A stretch of DNA of 64,000 nt from Undibacterium pigrum (GTDB lineage Bacteria; Pseudomonadota; Gammaproteobacteria; Burkholderiales; Burkholderiaceae_D). The position numbers and the translations under genes are program-made. Below the pieces are notes generated by a model. It searched no databases. It saw only the letters and a program-made list of their open reading frames with translations, and was not told the origin of the DNA. The stretch spans positions 1,488,001 through 1,552,000 of the forward strand of contig NZ_QJKB01000001.1 of assembly GCF_003201815.1 (NCBI RefSeq), written 5' to 3'. How positions within the stretch are numbered: the stretch's first letter is position 1; every line of letters starts with the position of its first letter. This document shows, piece by piece, positions 9,142 to 18,407 of the stretch.

Positions 9142-10863
9142 TTAAAACTCTTCCCAGTCATCCTGTCCTGCAGGTGCGGCTGCCTTGGCTGTATTTCTGG
9201 AAGCAGCTGCGGGCGCAGGTGTCGCAGGCAAGGATTTTACTGGGGCACGTTTGACAACCGGTCTTTCTTTAGGCGCTGCTTTGACAGGTGACGCTACTGC
9301 TGGCTTATTGCCAGTATCACTCCCATCAATCTTGAAGATGCTGACAGCATTGTTCAGATTATTTGCCTGATCCCGCATGCTGCTGGCAGCTGCTGCAGCC
9401 TGTTCCACCAACGCCGCATTTTGCTGCGTGGCTTCATCCATCTTGCCTATGGCAAGGCTGACCTGATTGATACCATCTCTTTGCTCGGCACTGGCAGAAG
9501 TAATTTCTGCCATGATGTCTGCCACGTTCTTGATTGAGATGACGATTTCATCCATGGTCTTGCCCGCATCATCGACGAGGCGTGAACCTACTTCTACCTT
9601 GTCGACAGAATTACTGATGAGCTCCTTGATTTCTTTGGCTGCATTGGCAGAACGTTGCGCCAGATTGCGCACCTCGGTTGCCACCACGGCAAAGCCACGG
9701 CCCTGCTCACCAGCGCGCGCCGCTTCAACCGCAGCATTCAAGGCGAGAATATTGGTTTGAAAAGCAATGCCATCAATAACACCAATAATATCGACGATTT
9801 TTTTCGAACTCTCTTTGATCGATGACATGGTATGCACCACATCACCAACAACCTGGCCGCCTTTGCTGGCAACATCAGAGGCATTCGATGCCAGCGTACT
9901 TGCCTGGCGCGCATTATCGGCATTTTGTTGCACAGTCGAAGTCAGCTCTTCCATGGAAGAAGCGGTTTCTTCCAGGCTGGCGGCTTGTTGTTCAGTACGG
10001 CTGGACAAATCCATATTACCGGTGGCGATTTCTTCTGAAGATACCGCGATGGAACCGCTGGACTGTCTCACCATGGTCACAGTTTGCATGAGACTCTGGC
10101 GCATGTTTTCCAGGGCAGAGACCAGTTGCCCCATTTCATCCTGGGATGTTGGCTTCAACTGTTGTGTCAGATCACCGTTGCCTATGGCTTGAAACTGATC
10201 AATTGCCAACTTCAAGGGGCGAGAGATAGCGGCCAGTAAATAGTAGGCTGAGATAAATACCGCAACCAGACCACCGATCACACCCAAAACATCTACCCAC
10301 AGGAAAGTAGTAAACGCACTTTCACTTTGCTTGAGTGCATTGGCTGCGCCAGTAAATTGATATTCACTAAGCTTGGCCATTTTGTCAGAGTAAGCACTAA
10401 ACGCAGGAGGCACAAGCTTCATATTGATGTTGTCGGCCTCTTCCTTGTTGCCAGCCTTGATGGCATTGAACATGGGAAGGTGAGCAGTCTTGATGTAATT
10501 GTCACGTAAAGCGACAACCTCATCTGACAATTTTTTTTCTTCGGCATCTTGCGGCAGGGAGAGATATTTTTTCCAGTATGTTTCAGACTGGTTAAAAAAA
10601 TCCTCTGAACGCTTGAGCGTTTCAGCATTATCCGGGAATTCGGGATGAGCAATTGCCCTGTCCAATGCAGTCCTGGCACGCAGAATAAAAACGCGGGATT
10701 GCCCCATCGCTTCTACCGAGGGCAACTGATTGGAAAAAATTTCCTTGATGACGGCGTTGCTATTTCTTACGCCATATATGCCCATCAATCCACCGACGAC
10801 CAACATGATTGCCATGAAGGCCATTGCACCTATCAGTCTTAACCTGATTGTCAGATTGAACAT
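9142..10863 (-). CDS. Methyl-accepting chemotaxis protein, TarH type
   Basis: This 573-residue chemoreceptor has two membrane helices (about 10-32 and 190-212) bounding a four-helix-bundle periplasmic sensor, a HAMP domain, and a cytoplasmic hairpin with the invariant tip [20 protein letters not shown] followed by [13 protein letters not shown]. The tail is a proline/alanine-rich linker ending DDWEEF, a CheR/CheB docking pentapeptide of the NWETF type. The ATG at 10863 has GGGGAAGTGAAG upstream. Ligand unknown. A near paralogue with the same tail lies at 28066-29808. Confidence 0.95.
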   Translation of the reverse strand: MFNLTIRLRLIGAMAFMAIMLVVGGLMGIYGVRNSNAVIKEIFSNQLPSVEAMGQSRVFILRARTALDRAIAHPEFPDNAETLKRSEDFFNQSETYWKKYLSLPQDAEEKKLSDEVVALRDNYIKTAHLPMFNAIKAGNKEEADNINMKLVPPAFSAYSDKMAKLSEYQFTGAANALKQSESAFTTFLWVDVLGVIGGLVAVFISAYYLLAAISRPLKLAIDQFQAIGNGDLTQQLKPTSQDEMGQLVSALENMRQSLMQTVTMVRQSSGSIAVSSEEIATGNMDLSSRTEQQAASLEETASSMEELTSTVQQNADNARQASTLASNASDVASKGGQVVGDVVHTMSSIKESSKKIVDIIGVIDGIAFQTNILALNAAVEAARAGEQGRGFAVVATEVRNLAQRSANAAKEIKELISNSVDKVEVGSRLVDDAGKTMDEIVISIKNVADIMAEITSASAEQRDGINQVSLAIGKMDEATQQNAALVEQAAAAASSMRDQANNLNNAVSIFKIDGSDTGNKPAVASPVKAAPKERPVVKRAPVKSLPATPAPAAASRNTAKAAAPAGQDDWEEF

Positions 10864-11014
10864 CTTCACTTCCCCTTTTAACGTTCCAGTTTGGAACAAG
10901 AATACAAAAATTCTTCTTGAGAGTATTGATCCGAGACAACTTTAGTGCATCTGCTGCAAATTAAGTATAAATAAGTTTGCAAGTATTGGGGAAAGAAAAT
11001 TTTGTCTTATTGTA

Positions 11015-11046
11015 AAAAAAATCCCCGATAAATCGGGGATTTTTTA
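11015..11046. terminator. Intrinsic terminator of the cold-shock gene
   Basis: ATCCCCGAT and ATCGGGGAT pair across an AA centre, flanked by an A-run and a T-run of five or more. It lies 50 bp after the csp stop codon on the leftward transcript and also shields the csp gene from the chemoreceptor promoter region. Confidence 0.9.
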
Positions 11047-11095
11047 GAGCAAATCTGGTGTGACACCAGATATTAGCATACTAGCAAAGAAGCAA

Positions 11096-11299
11096 TTAGA
11101 TTGCTTGGATGTTAGAAGCTTGCTTGCCTTTAGGGCCTGTCGTTACTTCGAAAGAAACGCGTTGGTTTTCTTTCAAAGATTTGAAGCCGTTAGATTGGAT
11201 AGCGGAGAAATGAGCAAACAGATCTTCACCGCCTTCATCTGGAGTGATGAAGCCGAAACCTTTTGAATCATTGAACCATTTAACAATACCTGTTGCCAT
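11096..11299 (-). CDS. Cold-shock protein, CspA family
   Basis: The 67-residue single cold-shock domain has both nucleic-acid-binding motifs, RNP1 (KGFGFI) and RNP2 (DLFAHF), and starts [13 protein letters not shown] as is typical for beta-proteobacterial Csp proteins. It binds single-stranded RNA and DNA and melts secondary structure in mRNA. The ATG has AGGAAATTGTA upstream. The gene stands alone with its own strong promoter, a leader of roughly 105 bases and a strong terminator, as expected of an abundant, post-transcriptionally controlled cold-shock transcript. Which csp paralogue it is cannot be said. Confidence 0.96.
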   Translation of the reverse strand: MATGIVKWFNDSKGFGFITPDEGGEDLFAHFSAIQSNGFKSLKENQRVSFEVTTGPKGKQASNIQAI

Positions 11300-11324
11300 T
11301 ACAATTTCCTATTTCAGTTAATGT

Positions 11325-11439
11325 GGGCATATGCCCGATAGATCGTTTCAACCAAGTAAGAAATGACAGACTGATACTGCACTACCACTTTGAATCTCAA
11401 CGACTGAACGATTATACGCAGAATTTCGGGAAAAAGTAA
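11325..11439 (-). promoter_or_regulatory. csp promoter and leader with palindrome
   Basis: Reading leftward, a -35-like TTACTT (11439-11434), a 17-base spacer and a perfect -10 TATAAT (11416-11411) precede csp, placing transcription start near 11404 and giving a leader of about 105 bases. Inside the leader lies a perfect 12-bp palindrome, GGGCATATGCCC (11325-11336), that would form a hairpin about 25 bases upstream of the start codon. Long structured leaders are characteristic of cold-shock genes. Confidence 0.65.
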
Positions 11440-11555
11440 AATAAAACACTACACACTCAATTAATCTTGCGTTTTCAGAGGTAAAAACCGGTTTTCAGAC
11501 ACAAAATCTGTCATGCAATTGTCATATTCCTTCTCTCCCTACCGAATTACAGTCT

Positions 11556-12341
11556 TTAATTAAGTTTGCAGCCAAAATGGGCGGTGCGCTTATCCAGGAA
11601 AGCCGACACACCTTCCGCGAAGTCTGGTGTCATCGTGATGGACGCAAAAGCTTCGATTTCGTCGTTGACCTGTTGCTCAAGAGAAGTCGCATCTGACTGA
11701 TATACCAGGCGCTTCATTCGGGCATAGGTTTCCTGCGGGCCTCGCAGCAAGCGCATGGCCAGCTTCTCGGTCACATCTTTCAATTGCTCTGGTGGCACCA
11801 CAAGATTAATCAAGCCAAAAGCCAGGGCTTCGTCGGCATCAAAATTCTCTGAAAACAATAACCATTCGAGCGCTTTGCGGTTGCCTACCAGGCGCGGCAA
11901 GAACCAGGTGTTACCTACATCAGGACTGGCCCCTATCTTGGCGTAGGCCATATTAAAGCGTGTGCCCTTGGCAGCAACAACCAGGTCAGCCGCATTCATG
12001 GTGCCCATACTGCCACCGGCAACTGCACCATGGACAGAGGCAATGACTATCGCAGGTAACTTATGCAGCCGCAATATTGCCTGGTTCAGCTCGGCACCAA
12101 TTTCACGTATGGCTTCGGGGGATGCAGGGTCACCGGGCTTGAAGCTGGCGATGTCACCACCAGCGCCAAACACTTTGCCCTCGGCACGGATAATGACGAC
12201 GCGTATGCTGCGGTCTTCTGCCAGCAACTCGGTCAACTGGTTCAGGGAGCGTATCTCTGCTGCCCCCATCACATTCATGCAGTGTGGATTATCAAAAATG
12301 ATGGTGGCCAGTCCATTGGCTTTTTCAAGACGTATGCTCAT
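11556..12341 (-). CDS. Crotonase-fold enoyl-CoA isomerase/hydratase, PaaG-like
   Basis: The 261-residue crotonase-family protein has the oxyanion-hole region (GAGGDIASF and VHGAVAGGSMG) but lacks both catalytic glutamates of enoyl-CoA hydratase: their places are G113 and Y133. It keeps D141 in GASPDVGNTW, matching the catalytic aspartate of PaaG-type isomerases, and WFLPRLVG resembles that family too. I therefore expect a double-bond isomerase (PaaG-like) more than a hydratase. The start has AAGGAGGATGAG just upstream. It follows a thioesterase gene by 58 bp in an apparent operon, divergent from the thiolase-FadJ operon, so it likely helps oxidise unusual unsaturated or aromatic acyl-CoAs. 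Confidence 0.85.
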   Translation of the reverse strand: MSIRLEKANGLATIIFDNPHCMNVMGAAEIRSLNQLTELLAEDRSIRVVIIRAEGKVFGAGGDIASFKPGDPASPEAIREIGAELNQAILRLHKLPAIVIASVHGAVAGGSMGTMNAADLVVAAKGTRFNMAYAKIGASPDVGNTWFLPRLVGNRKALEWLLFSENFDADEALAFGLINLVVPPEQLKDVTEKLAMRLLRGPQETYARMKRLVYQSDATSLEQQVNDEIEAFASITMTPDFAEGVSAFLDKRTAHFGCKLN

Positions 12342-12399
12342 CTCATCCTCCTTGTTTTAGCTATATCTACATCCTAGTAACAAGTGAGGAGAAAGGCAA

Positions 12400-12879
12400 T
12401 CAGGCCCGGCCATGTAACATGAAAGCGGCGGCACCTGTTGCAATTCTGTCTCCTTTTTCATTACGCAAATCCATAAGGACATTGGCAACGCGCTTGCCCA
12501 GCCTGGTGACTTCAGCAGTGGCAACAAAATGCTTGCCCCGCCCTGGCTGCAGATAATCAATGCGCAGGTCTATGGTACTCATCTTGCCAAATTCCTTGAT
12601 CTGCGACAGCACATCATCTTGCGGGCTTTGCTGTGCCATCTTGAGCAAGATGGCAAAACCTGCCACGCTATCGAGTACAGAAGCAATCACACCACCATGC
12701 AGCATGCCCTGGGCAAAGTTGCCCAATAATTCATCCCGCATACCTATGCTGAGACGCGGCGCATCCGGATCAAAACTGTCGAGCTTCATACCCAGTAAAT
12801 GACAAAACGGGATTTTTTCTTCTATCACCATTTTGAGCATGCCCTGAAATTCTGGGTTGTTAATGATGTTTTGTGTCAT
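12400..12879 (-). CDS. PaaI-type hotdog thioesterase
   Basis: The 159-residue protein has a hotdog fold of the PaaI/YigI kind: the central helix region GNFAQGMLHGGVIASVLD with the HGG motif, followed by strands TIDLRIDYLQPGRGKHF and GKRVANVLMDLRNEKG. Such enzymes release CoA from acyl- or phenylacetyl-CoA intermediates and prevent CoA trapping. It is the first gene of a leftward pair with the PaaG-like isomerase and shares a 144-bp divergent promoter region with the thiolase gene. The start has AGGAAAACACGCA upstream. Substrate range cannot be read from sequence. Confidence 0.85.
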   Translation of the reverse strand: MTQNIINNPEFQGMLKMVIEEKIPFCHLLGMKLDSFDPDAPRLSIGMRDELLGNFAQGMLHGGVIASVLDSVAGFAILLKMAQQSPQDDVLSQIKEFGKMSTIDLRIDYLQPGRGKHFVATAEVTRLGKRVANVLMDLRNEKGDRIATGAAAFMLHGRA

Positions 12880-13023
12880 TGCGTGTTTTCCTCATATTTC
12901 GTGGTCGAATCAGTCACACAGTATTTAATCAAGCATTTGCTTTATTAATTGTATCATCATACACTTGAGCACCAATAAAGCGATCCATCCACACATAGAC
13001 AGACCAGCAGACAGGAGAATGAA

Positions 13024-14226
13024 ATGACTGAAGCCTATCTTTTTGATGCACCGCGCACGCCGCGTGGCAAGGGCAAGAAAGATGGTTCACTGCATAGTGT
13101 CAAACCCATCTCTCTGTTGTCAGGCCTGATGCAGGATATGCAGCAACGCCTGTTGCTCGATACCGCGCTGATTGATGATGTCGTGCTGGGCTGCGTTACC
13201 CCTATCGGTGACCAGGGTGCAGATATTGCCAAGACCGCCGCCCTGGCTGCAGGCTGGGACTGGCAAGTCGCAGGCGTGCAACTGAACCGCTTTTGCGCTT
13301 CTGGTCTGGAGGCAGTCAACCTGGCGGCGCAAAAAGTGCGCTCAGGCTGGGAAGACCTGGTGGTTGCTGGTGGGGTTGAATCGATGTCGCGCGTGGCCAT
13401 GGGATCAGATGGCGGTGCCTGGGCAGCCGATCCACAGACCAATATGCAAACTGACTTTTTACCGCAAGGCATAGGAGCAGACCTGATCGCCACGCTGGAA
13501 GGCTTCAGCCGCGAAGATGTCGATGCCTTTGCGCTGCGTTCGCAAGAAAAAGCCACGGCAGCGCGAGCTGCTGGCCGCTTCAAATCCCTACGCCCTGTGC
13601 ACGACATGAATGGACTGGTGATACTGGCTGAAGATGAATTCATCAAACCACAATCCAGCATGGCAGCACTGGCCTCGCTCAAGGCTTCATTTGAAATGCC
13701 GGGCAAGATGGGTTTTGATAGCGTCGCCATACGCAAGTATCCGCATATTGAACGGATAAACCATGTACATACTGCCGGCAATTCTTCCGGCATCGTCGAT
13801 GGTGCAGCCCTTGCCCTGATAGGCAGCGAAGCCATGGGCAAGCGTCTGGGCCTGAACCCGCGCGCCCGCATTGTTGCGTCTGCTGTGACAGGCACAGACC
13901 CCACCATCATGCTGACCGGCCCAGGCCCGGCGACCTTGAAAGCATTGAACAAGGCTGGCCTGCGCATAGAAGATATTGATCTTTTTGAAGTTAACGAAGC
14001 CTTTTCAGCTGTCGTCATGAAGTTCATGAAAGACCTCAAGGTGCCGGAAGAAAAAGTGAACGTGAATGGCGGCTCGATTGCCCTTGGCCACCCGCTGGGA
14101 GCAACCGGCTGCATGTTGCTGGGAAATCTGATTGATGAACTGGAAGCGCGCCAGTTAAAACGTGGCCTCATTACCCTGTGTGTAGGTGGTGGCATGGGCA
14201 TCGCCACCATCATAGAGCGCGTATAA
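13024..14226 (+). CDS. Acetyl-CoA acyltransferase (thiolase)
   Basis: This 400-residue thiolase has the nucleophilic cysteine C91 in [11 protein letters not shown], the histidine H356 in [11 protein letters not shown], and the second cysteine C386 in LCVGGGMG. It cleaves 3-ketoacyl-CoA to acetyl-CoA and a shortened acyl-CoA in beta-oxidation. An AGGAG precedes the ATG. It is followed after 30 bp by the multifunctional FadJ-type gene, so the two form a complete trifunctional oxidation complex; the pairing resembles fadI-fadJ. The product is about the usual length for the degradative class. Chain-length preference is unknown. Confidence 0.93.
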   Translation: MTEAYLFDAPRTPRGKGKKDGSLHSVKPISLLSGLMQDMQQRLLLDTALIDDVVLGCVTPIGDQGADIAKTAALAAGWDWQVAGVQLNRFCASGLEAVNLAAQKVRSGWEDLVVAGGVESMSRVAMGSDGGAWAADPQTNMQTDFLPQGIGADLIATLEGFSREDVDAFALRSQEKATAARAAGRFKSLRPVHDMNGLVILAEDEFIKPQSSMAALASLKASFEMPGKMGFDSVAIRKYPHIERINHVHTAGNSSGIVDGAALALIGSEAMGKRLGLNPRARIVASAVTGTDPTIMLTGPGPATLKALNKAGLRIEDIDLFEVNEAFSAVVMKFMKDLKVPEEKVNVNGGSIALGHPLGATGCMLLGNLIDELEARQLKRGLITLCVGGGMGIATIIERV

Positions 14227-14256
14227 ACCAGAACATAAGCACGAGAGCAGAACATC

Positions 14257-16371
14257 ATGATCAATTACAGCAAAGACGAACAACAGATAGTCACCCTCAG
14301 CATAGACATGCCAGGTATGTCGGTGAATACCATGAACGCGGCATTTCGTGATGCACTGGCATCTGCCGTTGCCAGGCTGGAAGAAGAAAAAGAGCAGCTT
14401 AGTGGCATCATCCTGACTTCTGGCAAAGAGAGTTTTTTTGCCGGTGGCGACTTGCGTGAACTCATTAGCATACAGGATGCAAAAGCCTGCCTGGAAATGG
14501 TAGAGAAAAACAAGGCTGTGCTGCGTCGCCTGGAAAAACTGGGCAAGCCGGTAGTTGCCGCCATCAATGGCAGTACTCTTGGTGGTGGCCTGGAACTGGC
14601 GCTGGCCTGTCATTACCGGGTCGCACTGGAAAATCCCAAAGCTAAAATCGGCTTCCCTGAAGTGACACTGGGATTATTGCCGGGCGCGGGCGGCGTGGTG
14701 CGTACTGTACGTATGCTGGGCTTGCAGGAAGCCATGCCCTACCTGCTGGAAGGCAAGCAGATTTCCCCAACCGCTGCCGTCAAGGCTGGTCTGGTACATG
14801 CGCTTGCCAGCAGCCATGAAGACATGCTGCAGCAGGCCCGTGCCTGGATACTGGCCAATCCACAGGCACAACAGCCCTGGGATGATGCAGCCTATAAACT
14901 GCCGGGTGGCGCAGCCAACTCTGCCAAGCTGCTACCGATGATCATGGTGGCACCAGCCATGCTGCGCGAAAAAACCCGTGGCAATTATCCTGCCCCGGAA
15001 GCCATACTGGCAGCCATGGTAGAAGGTGCGCAAGTCGATTTTGATAATGCTCTGAAAATTGAAGGCCGTTACTTCACACATCTGGCAACAGGTCAGGTTG
15101 CCAAGAACATGATAGGCACCCTGTTCTTCCAGATGCAGGAAATCAGCTCAGGCAAAAGCCGCCCGCGAGACATCGCAAAATCCAAAGTCAGCAAACTTGG
15201 TGTGATAGGCGCAGGCATGATGGGCGCTGGCATAGCGGCTGTCAGTGCAGCGCGTGGCATAGCGACGATATTGAAAGAGCAGACGCTGGAAAAAGCCGAA
15301 CAGGGCAAAACCAATATTGCCAACGGTCTGCACAAAAAAGTAGGCCAGGGTCGCTTGTCTGCAGAAAAAGCAGCGACCCAACTGGAACTGATACAGCCTA
15401 CGGCAAGTGCCAGTGATTTTTCTGGATGTGATCTCATCATCGAAGCCGTATTTGAAAACCGCGAACTCAAAGCGACTGTCACCAGCGAAGCAGAAAGCAT
15501 GCTGGCTGTAGATGGCATCATGGCCAGTAATACCTCCACCCTGCCGATCAGCGGACTGGCAAAAGCAGTCAGCAATGCCGAACGATTCATAGGTATACAC
15601 TTCTTTTCACCCGTCGAGAAAATGCAATTGGTGGAGATCATCAAGGGTAAGCAAACCAGTGAGGCAACACTGGCCCGCGCATACGACTATGTACTGCAGA
15701 TAGGCAAGACACCCATCGTCGTCAATGACTCACGCGGCTTTTTCACCAGTCGGGTGTTTGCCAGTTTTGTCAACGAGGGCCTGAGCATGCTGGCCGAAGG
15801 CTTGCCAGCAGCACTCATAGAAAATGCAGCGCTTTCAGTCGGAATGCCAGTAGGCCCGCTGGCAGTGCAGGATGAAGTATCACTGAGCCTGTCACGCCAG
15901 GTCGCAGCGCAAACCAGGGCTGATCTGGAAGCGGAAGGCAAGAGCTGGCAAGCACCCGCATCTGCTGCCATCATCAATGTCATGCTTGATCAGCATCAGC
16001 GCGCTGGCAAGGCTGCTGGCGCAGGTTTTTATGAGTATCCCACAGGCGGTGGCAAGAAGTATCTGTGGCCCGAGCTAAGCGCATTATTTGGTAAGGCCGG
16101 ATACAGCCTGCCCTACGCCGATTTGCAAGACAGGTTTTTATACATGCAGGCGATAGAAACCCTGCGCTGTCTGGATGAAGGTGTACTGGAATCGACCCGC
16201 GATGCCAATATAGGCTCAATTTTTGGCATAGGTTTCCCGGCATGGACGGGTGGTGCCGTGCAATTTGTGCATTATGTGGGCTCACAGGCATTTGCCAGAC
16301 GTGCAGCAGAATTGCGGACACTCTATGGAGAACGCTTCGCCCTGCCGGAAAATTATCTTAAACTGATCTAA
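14257..16371 (+). CDS. Fatty-acid oxidation complex alpha subunit (FadJ/FadB type)
   Basis: A 704-residue fusion. Residues 1-190 are an enoyl-CoA hydratase domain with both catalytic glutamates, E113 in GGGLELALAC and E135 in IGFPEVTLGLLPGAGG. From about 310 a 3-hydroxyacyl-CoA dehydrogenase follows, with NAD-binding GVIGAGMMGAGIA and catalytic histidine in IHFFSPVEKMQLVEI; the C-terminal dimerisation domain runs to about 690. It carries out hydration and oxidation of enoyl-CoA. Together with the upstream thiolase it makes a complete beta-oxidation spiral minus the acyl-CoA dehydrogenase, which is not in the window. The ATG follows GAGAGCAG. Confidence 0.95.
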   Translation: MINYSKDEQQIVTLSIDMPGMSVNTMNAAFRDALASAVARLEEEKEQLSGIILTSGKESFFAGGDLRELISIQDAKACLEMVEKNKAVLRRLEKLGKPVVAAINGSTLGGGLELALACHYRVALENPKAKIGFPEVTLGLLPGAGGVVRTVRMLGLQEAMPYLLEGKQISPTAAVKAGLVHALASSHEDMLQQARAWILANPQAQQPWDDAAYKLPGGAANSAKLLPMIMVAPAMLREKTRGNYPAPEAILAAMVEGAQVDFDNALKIEGRYFTHLATGQVAKNMIGTLFFQMQEISSGKSRPRDIAKSKVSKLGVIGAGMMGAGIAAVSAARGIATILKEQTLEKAEQGKTNIANGLHKKVGQGRLSAEKAATQLELIQPTASASDFSGCDLIIEAVFENRELKATVTSEAESMLAVDGIMASNTSTLPISGLAKAVSNAERFIGIHFFSPVEKMQLVEIIKGKQTSEATLARAYDYVLQIGKTPIVVNDSRGFFTSRVFASFVNEGLSMLAEGLPAALIENAALSVGMPVGPLAVQDEVSLSLSRQVAAQTRADLEAEGKSWQAPASAAIINVMLDQHQRAGKAAGAGFYEYPTGGGKKYLWPELSALFGKAGYSLPYADLQDRFLYMQAIETLRCLDEGVLESTRDANIGSIFGIGFPAWTGGAVQFVHYVGSQAFARRAAELRTLYGERFALPENYLKLI

Positions 16372-16538
16372 ACCGGCACCATGATTGAGTTAGCACAAAC
16401 AAAGTAAAACTAAGGCTTGCCAGGAGTTAACAGGTCATTGACTTGAATATGCCTGTACGTGTTCAATAGTGTTTGTGTTCTTTGAACCTGCCTGACATCG
16501 GGCTGAGATGAAAACACTATCCTGAATGGGGGTGTATT

Positions 16539-17936
16539 TTGATCAAATTGCATTTCTTGGGTGCTGCTGGCACAGTCACTGGTTCACGTTATCTGCTGGT
16601 GTCTGACCACAGCCACATCATGGTCGATTGCGGCCTGTTCCAGGGTTACAAGCAACTGCGCTTACGCAACTGGGAAGATCCTCCATTTGACCCAGCGAGA
16701 GTCGATGCGATTTTGTTGACCCATGCCCATCTTGATCACTCTGGATATATTCCATTGATGGTCAAGCGGGGATTCAAAGGCAAGATTTACTGCAGCAAAG
16801 CCACATTCGCGCTATGCAAATTATTATTGCGCGATTCTGCGCATCTCTTTGAGGAAGAGGCCGCCTACCTCAACCGCCACCACCTGTCCAAACATGATCT
16901 GGCACTGCCATTGTACGACAGCAAGGATGTTGACAAGGCACTCAAGCATTTCCACTACATTGACGAGCATGCCAGCATTACGATAGCCGATGATGTGCAG
17001 GCAAAATGGATACCAAACGGGCATATCCTGGGCTCTTGCAGCATTTCTTTAAGAATGGAACAAACCAGCCTGTTATTTTCTGGCGATATAGGGCGGCCTC
17101 GCGATTACATCATGAAGGCGCCTGAATTCCCGGAAAGAACTGACTACCTCATCGTAGAATCAACCTACGGTGATCGACTGCACAGCAACAGCGTTCCCGA
17201 AAACGATTTGCGCGATGTCATCAATAGCACAGTACAACGTGGTGGCTCGGTGCTGATACCCTCATTTGCCGTTGGACGCGCACAAACACTGCTGTATTTG
17301 CTATACCAGTTGCGCAAGAATAAGCAAATACATGATTTTCCAATTTATCTGGACAGCCCCATGTCAGAAAGCGCAACCGGCATTTATAGCCACTATGCGG
17401 ATTCCCTGAAACTCTCGGCTGAAGATATCGCTGGCTTGACAGCCATGACTACCTATGTCAGAACGCCGGAAGAATCACAGCGTCTGAACAATGAACGTTG
17501 GCCTAAAGTCATTATTTCTGCCAGCGGCATGGCTACTGGCGGCCGTGTGCTTCATCACATGAAATACATGGCACCAGATGACAGAAATACCATCGTTTTT
17601 TGCGGCCACCAGGCTGGTGGCACGAGAGGAGACAAGTTGGTGAATGGTGCAAACACAGTTCATATTCACGGCCAGGATATCAGAGTACGAGCAAAGATTG
17701 TTATGGTTGATGGTTTGTCCGCACATGCGGATTATGAAGAAATGCTGGGATGGCTTAAACATTTGAAGCAGCCCCCCCTACGCAGTTTCATCACTCATGG
17801 CGAACCGTCGGCAGCTGATCACTTGCGTTTAAAGATTGAGAGCGAATTAAGATGGCGATGTGAAGTTCCTGAACATTTATCCTGCTACAAGATAGACGGC
17901 AAAACTCTGACTTCCCTGCATCCGCAAATACTGTGA
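16539..17936 (+). CDS. Beta-CASP metallo-beta-lactamase RNA-processing-type protein
   Basis: The 465-residue protein has the metallo-beta-lactamase zinc motif HAHLDH (62-67), a second block FSGDIGRP, and the beta-CASP/RMMBL features STYGDR, PSFAVGRAQTLLYLL, SASGMATGGR and DGLSAHADYEE. Homologues include CPSF73-like endonucleases and bacterial exo/endoribonucleases. The start is a TTG at 16539 with GGGGGTG seven to eight bases upstream: the conserved N-terminus IKLHFLGAAGTVTGS lies directly after it, and the first in-frame ATG would delete this strand. The gene is separated from fadJ by 167 bp without a recognisable element. RNA substrates are unknown. Confidence 0.88.
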   Translation: MIKLHFLGAAGTVTGSRYLLVSDHSHIMVDCGLFQGYKQLRLRNWEDPPFDPARVDAILLTHAHLDHSGYIPLMVKRGFKGKIYCSKATFALCKLLLRDSAHLFEEEAAYLNRHHLSKHDLALPLYDSKDVDKALKHFHYIDEHASITIADDVQAKWIPNGHILGSCSISLRMEQTSLLFSGDIGRPRDYIMKAPEFPERTDYLIVESTYGDRLHSNSVPENDLRDVINSTVQRGGSVLIPSFAVGRAQTLLYLLYQLRKNKQIHDFPIYLDSPMSESATGIYSHYADSLKLSAEDIAGLTAMTTYVRTPEESQRLNNERWPKVIISASGMATGGRVLHHMKYMAPDDRNTIVFCGHQAGGTRGDKLVNGANTVHIHGQDIRVRAKIVMVDGLSAHADYEEMLGWLKHLKQPPLRSFITHGEPSAADHLRLKIESELRWRCEVPEHLSCYKIDGKTLTSLHPQIL

Positions 17937-17972
17937 TAATTGACGTTTGTACAAACAGACATCGGTGGATCT

Positions 17973-18407
17973 ATGCTGGCCTTTGCAGGAACCAAGAAGA
18001 AAGATTATGTATCTTTAATCGCATGCGGCGTCTTTTTTTCTGCATGCTCCCTGAGCACAAGTAGTCTGGCCAAGCCTTTATTGCGCTGCTATGTCAGCTA
18101 TGCTGGCAGCGAACAAACGATAGAAAGCCAGATAGTGCAAGACCCCTATGATGTGAAGGCTAGCGATATAGGTGAACGCTTCACATTCAAGGCTGTCATG
18201 GTTGGGAAGGCACAGCAGATAGACTATATCAAGCTGTATGCTTACTTCCAGACACGCCGCAGTGATATCCCCGTGCATCAGGCGACTTACCGCCCGCCCT
18301 TCAAAGTCACAAAAAAAGAAAGCCCGCTGACCCCGCAAAATTCCATCTACGCCGGTGATGTCGAGCGTGAACTGCAATACCATTGCACACTGCAAGAGGT
18401 GCAATGA
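17973..18407 (+). CDS. Exported protein of unknown function
   Basis: This 144-residue product begins with a positively charged stretch and a hydrophobic segment (about 13-30) ending near SLAKP, as for a Sec signal peptide, so the mature part should lie in the periplasm or beyond. I do not recognise the mature domain; it has two cysteines (in LLRCYVSY and QYHCTLQ) that could form a disulfide. The ATG at 17973 has GGTGGA upstream; an in-frame TTG at 17940 is less likely. Its stop overlaps the start of the CapA-like gene, so the two are translationally coupled. Confidence 0.7.
   Translation: MLAFAGTKKKDYVSLIACGVFFSACSLSTSSLAKPLLRCYVSYAGSEQTIESQIVQDPYDVKASDIGERFTFKAVMVGKAQQIDYIKLYAYFQTRRSDIPVHQATYRPPFKVTKKESPLTPQNSIYAGDVERELQYHCTLQEVQ

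Noticed and set aside
13035-14264. Long open frame (409 codons) antisense to the thiolase gene
   Set aside because: It mirrors a well-supported thiolase with all catalytic residues; its translation is rich in serine, proline and arginine as expected of a shadow frame and shows no family motif.
15093-15644. Open frame antisense to the dehydrogenase domain of the FadJ-type gene
   Set aside because: Lies wholly inside a conserved domain in the other direction; no ribosome-binding site or motif.
17940-17972. TTG start for the exported protein at 17973
   Set aside because: The ATG at 17973 has a GGTGGA site and gives a better signal peptide start.
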